Part shown: one piece after another, positions 22,435-34,400 of the stretch
Position numbering within the stretch: the stretch's first letter is position 1
How the letters are laid out: every line of letters begins with the position of its first letter
Assembly: GCA_032622095.1 (NCBI GenBank)
Contig: CP136068.1
Coordinates: forward strand, 152,917,151 to 152,981,150
Direction of reading: 5' to 3'
Source of the DNA: Siphonodentalium dalli
Lineage: Eukaryota; Mollusca; Scaphopoda; Gadilida; Siphonodentaliidae
Length of the DNA: 64,000 nt
Notes under the pieces: model-generated
Database searches by the model: none
The model's input: only the letters and a program-made list of their open reading frames with translations
What the model was told of the DNA's origin: nothing
Position numbers and translations under genes: made by a program

Positions 22435-23019
22435 CAACATAACTTGTCTTGTTATGTAACCTTAATGTTACATAAGGTTACAACTAACAGTCTAACGAAA
22501 GTCAATTGCTATATCGCTTTAATTTCGTACTTGTGTCCAAAATCGAATGAGATGTGTAAATCGCCTTAAAAATATGGCTCAATCAAGCTATGATAGACGA
22601 AACAAGCTCATGTTTTATGTATGCCCGACCTGTTTGTCCGGGTCCTACTAAACAACGAACACAAACGAACACAAACGAACATAAACGAACACAGGTCCAA
22701 AAAGCGGAATAGAAGGGTGAAATTTGGTTTGTGGGTGCGTGTTGGTCCACTCTATGTGTATGTGGTGCTATTTCCAACTTTGATCACTTATTTTTTGAGT
22801 TATTAGTATTATTTGAATACAAAACTACTAAACAACGAACACAAACGAACATAAGATTAGCCATACTGCAAAGGTGTTAATTAACTACGGCTTACTCTGT
22901 CTCCTTGTTAATTATTGCACATCTGTGAGTTGTTTTTACTGCAAGGTGATTGTCAGTTTTGTCACTGATGGCAATACAAACACGGGAAACATCAGAGGTC
23001 GGCGGTATGTATGAATTCA

Positions 23020-24395
23020 TGTATGTATGTGATCCGAAGTACGAACTATTGTTTCGCACATAGCCACACATACATATGGTTCTTTCTAAGTTTAATTTCG
23101 TCGTTCGATTTTCAACTTCTCCTTGATAGAGGATATTATGTTCGTTATTTTTATCAGTCGAAAAAGTTGCACATCAAATTTGTTCAACTTCCATCTTAAG
23201 ATTACTACAGTTAAGGTCAGCCCCGTCGTAGTTTAGACATCGAATTGCAGCGACATGAAGTTGAACAAAATTTATGTAGTTTGATCGGTTGTTGTGTTTT
23301 ATAATGGACATGACAGTTCGCCAGACTTGTGTCTGTTTTTCCTATTTCAATGCGGAAGCGCTGTTATTTTAAACATTTTTAAACATTTGACAAACATTTT
23401 ACAGTAAGACAGAATAATATAAATAATGGATTGATTGGAAAGGGGATTAAACAACAAGCACAAGGGCTTTTATTAAGTTTGCTCCCCTTTTGTTTCGCGC
23501 CCGCTCTTCGTTAAGTGTATGTAACTTGATTGAGCTGGGCATGCGTTAGAACTATGAGAATCACACACATCGTCAAGGACAGACAACGGATCTACTTACA
23601 CATTAACCTAACTATTTAATTAGACGGTTATGATATCGTTGACATGTTTAGTCGATAATTATACACTCCCCATTTGAGCCAAATAGACCAACTGAACGAA
23701 AATGGCACCATCCTTGATATTTCTGTGGCATACTAGTACGTATGTCACATTATTGCCTCGTTAACATTCTGATATGTAAATATAAGAAATCAATTATTGT
23801 TTCGTTCATTTCCATGGTGTGTGAATGCTTGTGAACCTGGAAAATGTGAGAAGTGATTCTGCGCGTCACGCCATTTTCAGGCCTATATATGCATTCTTAC
23901 CCATTAAATTGAAAAAGACAACCATTCGTTTCCCAAAATGGCCAAGATTAGTGACCACTCGCTCATATACTCTAACAGAATCCCCTCGCAAACCGCGAGA
24001 GAAAATACAACATATTTCTTGATTAACTGCTGTCGAATTTAACCACATAGGCCTACATAAATTGGAGGAAAAATTCAGGCTAGAGAGTTCTATCTCCATG
24101 TGCACTCTGATCCGGAAGCGAGACGATGGTTTCGTATGCAAAAGGGTTCTATCTCTAAACACATTTTTTTCTTTTATTATAAAACTGGCGAGTTTCTAGA
24201 ACTGAGACTTCGGATATAATAATATTTTAGTTAGCTTTAACATTTTAAAACATGACGACACACACTGATAACGATTTATGTCTCGAAATTTCAACATAGA
24301 TTTCCCAACAAAATGATAAATGTTGGATAGAACCATCTGATTCTCACACGACGATATATAAGCTCGATAAAAAGAGCAACTCAAATGTTTTGTTA
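23020..24395. other. Interior of the 22.6-27.6 kb TIR element, no coding function recognised
   Basis: Short frames (60-98 codons) on both strands have no motif. Composition is similar to the surroundings. Confidence 0.45.
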
Positions 24396-24599
24396 GATAT
24401 GCATTAAAACGCCGACCTCTGATGTTTCCAGTGTTTTATTGCCATCAGTGACAAAACTGACAATCACCTTGCAGTAAAAACAACTCACAGATGTGCAAAG
24501 AGTAAGCCGTAGTTAATTAACACCTTTGCAATACGGATAATCTTATGTTCGTTTGTGTTCGTTGTTTAGTAGCTTTGTATTCAAATAATGCTAATAACT

Positions 24600-27473
24600 A
24601 AAATGAAAGTGTCAATGACACTGTAGCTCAACTTAGGTAGGGGAATAATTTAATGGTTGACAGTAAATGGAGGAATAGGAAAGGTGCTAATTGAAATGTC
24701 TAACCTGCGCCAAAGGATTTAGTGATGCAAAGAGTAAGATACAAGATGGCTGCTGGTGGCCATTTTTTTTTACCAATTGACCCCAAAAGGACTCGTTCCC
24801 ATCTACGTATAATTGTTAACATCCATGACAAATTTTATGAAGATCTGACCAAAGCTACGACCTACAAATTTCATGATGATCAGATGAACAGTACGACCTG
24901 TAGACCGCGCCAATGTATTGAATTTTGAAATCCAAGATGGCCGCTGGCAGCCATGTTATTTGGTCGAATGACCCCACAATGATTTGTTCCCATCTACATG
25001 TCAATGTCAACATTCATGACAAATTTCATAAAGATTAGACCAAAGGTACAACTCGTTCCCATCTACATGTCAGTGTTAACATCCATGACAAATTTAATAA
25101 AGATCAGACCAAAGGTATGACCTGTAGCCCATGCCAAAGGATTTAGTCATGCAAAGAGTAAAATGCTGGTGGCCATGTTTTTTGACCGAATGACCCCAAA
25201 ACGACTCGTTCCCATCTACATGTCATTGTTATAATTCATGACAAATTTCATGACCATCTGACCAAAGCTACGACCTGTAGCCCACACCAAAGGATTTAGT
25301 CATGCAAAGAGTAAAATCCAAGATGGCTGCTGGCGGCCATGTTTTGTGACCGAATGACCCCAAAACGACTCGACCCCATCTACATGTCATTATTAACATC
25401 AATGACAAATTTCATGATGATCAGACGAACAGTACGATATGTAGCCCGCGCCAATGGATTGAATCTTGAAATCCAAGATGGCTGCCAGCGGCCATGTTTT
25501 TTGGCCGAATGACCCCAAAATGACTCGTTCCCATCTACATGTCAATGTCAACATTCGTGACAAATTTCATAAAGATCAGACCAAAGGTACGACCTGTAGC
25601 CCGGGCCAAAGGATTTAGTCATGCAAAGAGTAAAATCCAAGATGGCTGCTGGCGGCCATGTTTTTTGGCCGAACAACCCCAAAATCCCTCGTTCCCATCT
25701 ACATGTCATTGTTAACATCCATGACATCTTTCATGATGTTCCGATCGAAGCTACGACCTGTAGACCGCGCCAAAGGATTTAGTCATGCAAAGAGTAAAAT
25801 CCAAGATGGCTGCTGGCGGCCATGTTTATTGGCCGAACAACCCCAAAATGACTCGTTCCCATCTACATGTCAATATAAACATCCATGACAAATTTCATGA
25901 TGATCAGACGAACAGTACGACCTGTAGCCCGCGCCAATGGATTTAATTTTGAAATCTAAGATGGCCGCCAGCGGCCATGTTTTTTGGCCGAATGACCCCA
26001 CAATAATTCGTTCCCATCTACATGTCAATGTCAACATTCATGACAAATTTCATAAAGATTAGACCAAAGGTACAACCTGTAGCCCGCGCCAAAGGATTTA
26101 GTCATGCAAAGAGTAAAATCCAAGATGGCTGCTGGTGGCCATGTTTTTTGGTCGAACGACACCAAAATCACTTGTTCCCATCTACATGTCATTATTAACA
26201 TCAATGACAAATTTCATGATGATCAGGGGAACAGTACGATCTGTAGCCCGCGCCAATGGATTGAATCTTGAAATCCAAGATGGCTGCCAGCGGCCATGTT
26301 TTTTGGCCGAATGACCCCAAAATGACTCGTTCCCATCTACATGTCAATGTCAACATTCATGACAAATTTCATAAAGATCAGACCAAAGGTACGACCTGTA
26401 GCCCGGGCCAAAGGATTTAGTCATGCAAAGAGTAAAATCCAAGATGGCTGCTGGCGGCCATGTTTTTTGGCCGAACAACCCCAAAATCCCTTGTTCCCAT
26501 CTACATGTCATTGTTAACATCCCTGACAAATTTCATGATGTTCCGATCGAAGCTACGACCTGTAGACCGCGCCAAAGGATTTAGTCATGCAAAGAGTAAA
26601 ATCCAAGATGGCTGCTGGTGGCCATGTTTATTGGCCGAACAACCCCAAAATGACTCGTTCCCATCTACATGTCAATATTAACATCCATGACAAATTTCAT
26701 GATGATCAGACGAACAGTACGACCTGTAGCCCGCGCCAATGGATTGAATTTTGAAATCTAAGATGGCCGCCAGCGGCCATGTTTTTTGGCTGAATGACCC
26801 CAAAATGACTCGTTCCCATTTACATGTCAATGTCAACATTCATGACAAATTTCATAAAGATCAGACCAAAGGTACGACCTGTAGCCCGGCCCAAAGGATT
26901 TAGTCATGCAAAGAGTAAAATCCAAGATGGCTGCTGGCGGCCATGTTTTTTGGCCGAACAACTCCAAAATCACTCGTTCCCATCTACATGACAGTGTTAA
27001 CATCCTTGACAAATTTCATAAACTTCCGACCAAAACAACGACCTGTAGCCCGCGCCAAAGGATTTAGTCATACAAAGAGTAAAATCCAAGATGGCTGCTG
27101 GCGGCCATGTTTTTTGACCGAACGACCCCAAAATCACTCGTTCCCATCTACATGTCAATATTAACATCAATGACAAATTTCATGATGATCAGATGAACAG
27201 TACGACCTGTAGCCCGCGCCAATGGATTGAATCTTGAAATCCAAGATGGCTGCCAGCGGCCATGTTTTTTGGCCGAATGACCCCAAAATGACTCGTTGCC
27301 ATCTACATGTCAATGTCAACATTCATGACAAATTTCATGAAGATCAGACCAAAGGTACAACCTGTAGCCCGCGCCAAAGGAAATTGTTGACGGACACACG
27401 CACACACGGACACACGGACGACGGACGCCAAACCATGGCAATAGCTCAAACTTACAAAAGTAAGTTGAGCTAA
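24600..27473 (+). mobile_element. Pearl/HINE-like element with ~165-bp tandem core
   Basis: The 5' end holds a short palindrome (AAAGTGTCAATGACACT) and TAGCTCAACTT. About 16 tandem monomers of ~165 bp follow, each with CCAAGATGGCTGC, GTTCCCATCTACATGTC and GACAAATTTCAT. A CACACGGACGGAC-type simple repeat and a terminal hairpin (AGCTCAAACTT ... AAGTTGAGCT, 27443-27471) end it. This layout matches pearl elements of bivalves and Helentron-associated elements. It interrupts the right arm of the element 22640-27627, whose left arm gives the unoccupied sequence. A higher-order period of ~802 bp (five monomers) is seen at 25430-26600. Confidence 0.75.
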
Positions 27474-27639
27474 AAATAAGTGATCAAAGTTGGAAATAAC
27501 ACCACATACACATAGAATGGTCCCACACGCACCCACAAACCAAATTTCACCCTTCTATTCCGCTTTTTGGACCTGTGTTCGTTTATGTTCGTTTGTGTTC
27601 GTTTGTGTTCGTTGTTTAGTAGGACCGGTTTGTCCTGAT

Positions 27640-28275
27640 GCCAGTGATGAGTGGAGAACAGGTGAACGTGATGACACATTATCATCATGATTACGCAGTA
27701 GGTCCCTTCATTTGAATACATGTAAACAAACAATTGATCGGATATTACCATTGATTTACCTTTTGATATCTGAATTCCCAAATTAAATAGGCTCAATCCT
27801 AATGTTGAGGTAGGTAAAATTCAATTGAAGAAGTTGAACTTAAATTTAAAACAATTTTCCACTTCCTGTTCCAATGTTTCGACTTCCGTCAATTTTCAGG
27901 CCGATTCGGGTAAATTAAATCTAAAATAGAAATTTATCACAACCCAATACCGTGTTGTATTCTTGAAATGTGGTTGCGTTTATATACGGCAATTATATAC
28001 CAGTATGACACCTGTCGTGACATCAAAAGTATTGTTCAATTACCGTGTGACTGTGAGTAATTTGGCAATCCAAACACAAATGGGACCACCTCGAATGTGA
28101 CGAAACAAGTGCCCGTGACGTCACAAGTAAACAAACCTTGGGGAAATCCCTCGTAAAAACGTCAAATGCGCCCAATCCGCCGAACGAAAAAAGAAGTTAT
28201 GTTCGCAATTTTGTTCGCAATCCATTATTCAAAATGGCCGATTGAATAGTTGATCTGTGCTACCAGTACAAGAAA
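27640..28275. other. Region upstream of OAF, putative promoter and 5' UTR
   Basis: No repeat recognised. CGTGACGTCACAAGT at ~28116 contains a CRE-like TGACGTCA core, and AAAATGGCCG is at ~28233. A TATA box is not evident. Promoter function is inferred from position only. Confidence 0.35.
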
Positions 28276-28488
28276 ATGAAGTTCAGCAAACTAAATAACG
28301 TTATTAATATATTTGTGTTTATTTTAAACGTGTCGGATGTATGCCTACAACTGACAGTTAATGTAAAAAACAAAGGCGGAGATGTGGTGGTCGAAAACAT
28401 TTCTGCCAACACCACGACAGAAACTATAAAACTCGAATATCAGAATACTGACGGCTCACTCATCACTCAAGTTATTGATTTCAAATCG
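28276..28488 (+). CDS. OAF: OAF exon 1 (signal peptide and first beta-rich segment)
   Basis: The ATG is followed by a 24-residue secretory signal, then LQLTVNVKNKGGDVVVENIS. The frame would run on to a stop at 28533, but homology ends at VIDFKS, exactly at donor GTAATG (28489). Phase 0. The upstream 100 bp contain AAAATGGCCG, a YY1-like core motif. No TATA box is evident. Confidence 0.9.
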
Positions 28489-31400
28489 GTAATGCTCATT
28501 GAATATAACTCTGAACAAAATAAGGCGTTGTGACTGGGGAACGGGCCTAGGGTTTAAACGATTAATCGACTAGCTGTAGTCGATATAGTCCAACAAATTT
28601 GACTATTCGGATTAATAGTAATAATACATATTTTAATATTTGGACATTTACGATTGTATGATGAGGGATAAAGGCCACATAAATGTCCAAATATTAAAAT
28701 AGACCTTAATCCGAATCGTCTAATTTGTTGGACTATAGTATAGTCGACGATGAAATGTCAGAACTTGACTGAATTTTGCCATCGACTAGTCGGAACATAG
28801 TGACAGTGTATTAGGTACATGTATAACGTTTTCAATATCGATTCTGGCATAAACGGTGTTAACTGCGCGTAAGTTACTGTAAGCATAACGTTTGGTGTTC
28901 TTCCGGAATTGACAGTGTTATTAGTTACGGTACGGTACCTAGTATAGACAAACATGGTGAACCGACTATTAATTGAGAGAATGAAATTGACAACACAATG
29001 TCTCACTTGTCGTTTGAGGTCAAAGACATCATTGCGACATGATGGCAATGATTGATGCGGCTTTATCGTTTGTCGGAGACCGCTTTGATCTAGACACTGT
29101 GTATATTTTTCAATTGATCTCGCACCGTCGGGTTATGATGCGACGCTGTGTGAAGGTCGGTTAAGGTGACGTCATTGGTGCTACCGTATATAAATTATAC
29201 TGACAGTGCTTGATCGGGACTCTAATTATATAATTACATTCAGTGTGTTGGATAAAATTAATATCAAGATGTTTACTGTATTATTTCCCAAATAAATTGG
29301 TGTCTATGCAGGGAAATGCGCTACGCAATAGACTGTCATTGACTCATTGCATCGGTCATCAGTGTACGCCATGTACGATGAATTTTCCATACCATGTTAT
29401 GTTTGAAAGTTTTTATATCGGGTACCGACTAGTCGACGCAACGCGACTTTTGGGCCTCGACTAGTCGACTTTGAAATTCACTAGTCGTTTCAACACTAAA
29501 TGGGCCGAAGACAGCTTGGGGCGGAGTACGTCAGGCGATACTGGTCGAAGACAACTCGCCCGAGTGTATCAGGTGTGAAATCACCATTGGGACGAGTTGT
29601 CTTCACCCCCGAGTCGCCTTCACTCCGAGTCATGGTTCCGTTTCCTGTGGGTGGTTGTATTGGGCTATACAACAATACTGTTATTCAAAAGTCACACCGC
29701 TTCACATCTGATTAAATCAGATGTGAAGCGGTGTGACTTAAATACATGTTATTTCCATAAATTTTACAAAATTTCACTGAATTCAGCATCTGTGATTGTG
29801 AACAAAACGTAGACAACCCTGGTCACCGATATAAATGTCACTCTAAAATCAGACCAATCTAATTCTGGTCGCGGAATTACTATTTATGAAATTGTCAATG
29901 GGACTATTTTCCGAGAGAAATATATGGAAGTATATACAGTACATCATATTGATTTATGGTACAGATGTGCATACTAGATGATAGATCAATTATCACAAAT
30001 ATCTCAAATTCAAGTTCAACCATCATTGCGCTCATGGCAGAAATTTTCAGGCCTGTTTTGATACCTGTTACAGGTACTAGTATGGGCGCCCAAATTCGAG
30101 AATCCCAAATGTCCCCAAATTCCTATTGGACAGTATTAAGTCAACCTGAATATTCCTAGTCAATTCAACTATAGGCTATGTAAAAAAAATCTGCAGTTGC
30201 ACTAGAGACTTTATTTGCATGTCAAATTATGAAATAAGAAATATTATGTCATATTTATAATATATGTATCCGTGTTGGTGTGTAGAAGCCGTATTAAGTT
30301 GAATGGGGGATACATGGATCCACTGCTGGAAACAGGTGTCCCCATATTATCTCTGGATTCTTCCCTGGCTCATGGTAAGGTTTTCTGCCACGTGTCGGCC
30401 ACATGGTTCCACCCCTGCCCCCCAAAATCATACTTTTGACACAGGAAAGTTAAGCATTTGTTTTGTATTTGCCGATGTACCCCGACCCCCTGATAGTTTT
30501 GCATGTCTCAATAGTTTCCCTCTGAATTTGTTTCAGACTAATATACTCCGAGTGGTTCTGACAGGTTCTACGTTGAGGTGGTTACTGCATGTTCCGATTG
30601 AACTGCTGCTTGCAAGTTTTGCCGGCAGAGACATTAACACAGATGGCCAATTTCCTTTGATCTGTTGCATTATTTGGCATTGGTGACTAGTTATCTGAAA
30701 TCAACTTCATCCGGACCTGTACAAAACAACTCTTTTTATAATGTTTCACGCCTCCATTATTATTTAAATTTGGGCACCAGACCCCACCCAACTGGCTTAG
30801 CAGAAACCCTGCTTTATACCGGTATGTACTTCACCTGGAGTTTACCATACTCAACATTAAAATGCCAACAAAAGTCAGGCCACACAATATTGGCATATTA
30901 ATTGTGATGATATAATGATTTAGTCATTAGCCTAATACGGGTACGGTACCTCAATACATGTATATGTTATGTTTTCTCTTTGTGTTGCAGGAAACACAGA
31001 TATTCCGGGCATATATTCCTGGAGAAGATGAACAGGCCCAGTCTCAACAATACCAGGTTGTGTGTTTCGTTACAAGATTTAGCAAATCAGACTTCATTGC
31101 ACCAGACCCCATGTCAAAGCTGCGTCAGGTGAGAGCAATAACATTAATTATGCGTTAAATATTACTTAATTATAAAAGCACGGATGGCCTTTTGGTTGTA
31201 GGTAATAATTTAGGAATAAAAGTTAACAAATTATGAAAATTTTCCACAAGAATATACTGCATGTAATAGTATAGTATAATGATAGTATGTTTCTGTAAGA
31301 CTACAATATTATCCACAAAACACACCTGTGCGAGCCAAGTATTTGTTTATATACAGTACATAAATAGAGTGCAATAACAAAACACTGGAAACTGTGGTGA

Positions 31401-34400
31401 TCTGTTTGGGAGATTGAATGTTCAGTGACCCATTCAACACAGAAATATTGAGTGGCAAGGATTAGTGAGTGCTGTAACAGTACTAGTATGTATGTTGTTG
31501 TAAACAACATGGCACAGTTTTAACCAAAGTTCACTCAGTGAGATATCGCCGATGTTGAGTGTTTTGCTTATCACACACTCTTCACATACTGTGTGTTATT
31601 AAACATAACAATGCTTTTATTTAGGCCTAAACAAAAAAGACGTTTGTTTCCGCTAACCCGACCGACCCTATTTTAAACACCCGACCCTAAACTTTTTATT
31701 GCCATTGCAAAAAAAAAAAAATTGGACCAAAAACAAAAAACCATTTTTTTTTTTTTTTTTTCAATTTAGGCCCCAATTCATATCATAACAAGAGGCAAAA
31801 CATTAATATATTTATATATATTGCCATAAGAAATTTAAGTTTACAAAAAGATTTAAGTTCAACAGTTGGAATCATACCGTACTGTAAAGTATGTTTGGCT
31901 TTATCTAGCTTTCATCTGTGAAAACTTCAAATAGTTTGAGTTCAGGTTTGTTATCATTCAGCCTTCAGACTTCAGTATTTCAATCAAATAAAGTACAGGA
32001 ACATTAACAATTTGATCAAATCAACCTGGTTATCAAATGAAAAATTAACATAGAGATTAGTACTATAAATAGTAATTACTAACTTATTAGACATTGTTTC
32101 TGTACTACATGTAGTATATTATGTATGTGTCTCACTTGAATTTTATAAAATAGCCTATTATATGAATTAGAGTGATAATGGTAAGTCTCATTTCAAGCAG
32201 GATAATCATAGTCCATTGAACAAAAAGATATCTGACAATATCTAATAAGCATTTCCAATCCATACATATAAAACAAGAGATCGACTGTCGTCCGGTGCAT
32301 ACCCTCTTAGCGCGTACCGCCTGATGTGGGCATATCTATAACTTATGATTGCTATACTCAGACAGATGCACCCAAAAAATCAGCATTTTCATGTAAACAA
32401 AGATGAATACCTATAAAACAAAAAACAAAAACAAAACAGTTGAATGTGCCATTAAATGTCCTCATAGTGGTGAACATCCATACCAAATTTCATTGAGATC
32501 CGAGCATTACTGTTCAAGTTATGACCTCAGAACAGACGTCGGATGGACCAAACAGCCAACATTTCCAGATAAACAAAGATGAATAACTCTAGAATGGAAA
32601 AGCGGAACAGAACAATGGAACCCTCTATTGGATGTCCTCATAGTAGTGAACATCCATACCAAATTTCATTGAGATCCGAGCACAACTGTTGAAGTTACGA
32701 CATGAACAGACACCAGACGGACAAAAAAGCCAATATTTCCAGATAAACAAAGATGTATAAGTCTAGAATGGAAAATTCGAACAAAACGATGGAACCCTCT
32801 ATTTAATGTCCTCATAGTAGTGAACATCCATACCTAATTTCATTGAGATCCGAGTGATACTAACTGTTCAAGTTATGACATGAAAGACATCGGACGGACG
32901 TATAGACGGACGCACGGACAGACAGGTGCAAAACAGTATACTCCCCTTTTTTTTAAAAAGGGGTATAAAAAATTTCCAAAGTTATGCTTGAGAAACTTGA
33001 TCAAATTGACCTCTCAGTAAAATTCAAAATACTGACTCTGCCCTAGATTAGCTCCAAATGCAATGGATTTTCACAAATTTTCCAGGGTGAGAACCCCCAC
33101 CATCAGCAGGGGGGGGGGGGGGGGGGGTCACCCCTCCCAAACCTTCCTCCGCTCAGGCCTTCAGGTTATGCCTTTGGCATATCATTGCCAAAAAACAGGT
33201 GTCCTCAAAAAATACCTAGATCCTTCACTGAATGCGGAGAAGGTGGTGTTCTGAAGCCATCATTAAGAGATCGGTACAAGACGGTCACTCCAATATGTGA
33301 ACAGTGCAGTGGTGCTGGACTGAATCCAGTTGTCGCCAGACCATATGGGAAATATTAGGATTATCAAAGACTATATTAGTATATAGACAAGTATATATGT
33401 ATATATTAAAGCATATGTAAGATTGAATCGGAGTTTATAGTTTCTCTGTCATCTGGGTTAACATGATTGGGGCTTAGAAGTGCATAGTTTGGGTTATTGA
33501 CAAGTATTATACAGTTATTTTCAAAGATACTGAAAACAAAAAAAGTTAAGCCTACCTACCTACCCTAATTTTTTTCAGCTCGTTAGCGGAAACAAACGTA
33601 TTTTTTTGTTAGGCCTTACTGTATAGGATCTTGACAATAACATGGTATTTATGTGATATTTATGATTGGTATTAACTAAAAGAACAAAATCTGTCTATTT
33701 TAATTTTCTTTCTGTTTATGGTGGTTTTAACGGATGTGACTATTTTAACAGCTATACCTATCGTGAGGGCCATTCGTATCTGTAATCTGGAGGGTTCTGC
33801 GATGGCAGAAAATTCTTTTGATTATGAAGTTAATGAGGGCGAGGGCTGATATTTCTCCGGCGATATCAAACTAGCCAAGTAATACCTTGTTAATTATTAT
33901 ATCAGCTATACTATTATAAATGTTACTATACTGTGACACCATTATATCAGCTATACTATTACTAATGTTACTATACTGTGACACCACTATATCAGCTATA
34001 CTAATGTTACTATACTAATGTTACTATACTAATGTTACTATACTAATGTTACTATACTAATGTTACTATACTGTGACACCTTTTTTGTCCATTCCAATGT
34101 CTCATCGATGTAAACTTAGAATTGAATGGACCACAGCAGGGCGCAAAATACATTTAATTTTGCAAGAATCAAATCCCGAATCAAGTTAGTCATAAAGCAC
34201 TGAAAATAGAAAAGTTTCGCGAGAATCATTACGAGAATTGATTCAGTGATTCTCATCAAATCTTAAGGCCTGCACAGCTAGAATGTAATCGAAAATAAAA
34301 ATCGCTATATTTACATCTGAAGTAAGATATCGATGTGTTTGACCATGTACGTTATGACAAAGGAAAGTGAAAAATATTCATCACATGCAACAGGTTTTGT

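Larger units (their letters stand above)
22640..27627. mobile_element. TIR element with 8-bp target duplication, split by a later insertion
   Basis: Inverted arms: 22640-23010 matches 24400-24599 plus 27474-27627. The termini read GGTCCTACTAAACAACGAAC. GTTTGTCC occurs on both sides (22632-22639 and 27628-27635). The subterminal part is a run of ACAAACGAAC repeats. Without the 2.9-kb pearl-like insertion the element is ~2.1 kb and has no recognisable transposase. The 8-bp duplication suits hAT- or P/Merlin-like families. Confidence 0.68.

Noticed and set aside
24722-27380. Regularly spaced repeats considered as a CRISPR array
   Set aside because: The whole unit is repeated without unique spacers, units are ~165 bp, and the context is intron-bearing eukaryotic DNA.
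24722-27473. Many 60-80-codon frames beginning MFFGRTTPKSL or similar, repeated in series
   Set aside because: They are translations of the ~165-bp tandem monomer, present in both orientations of the element at 24.6 and 55.7 kb; not genes.
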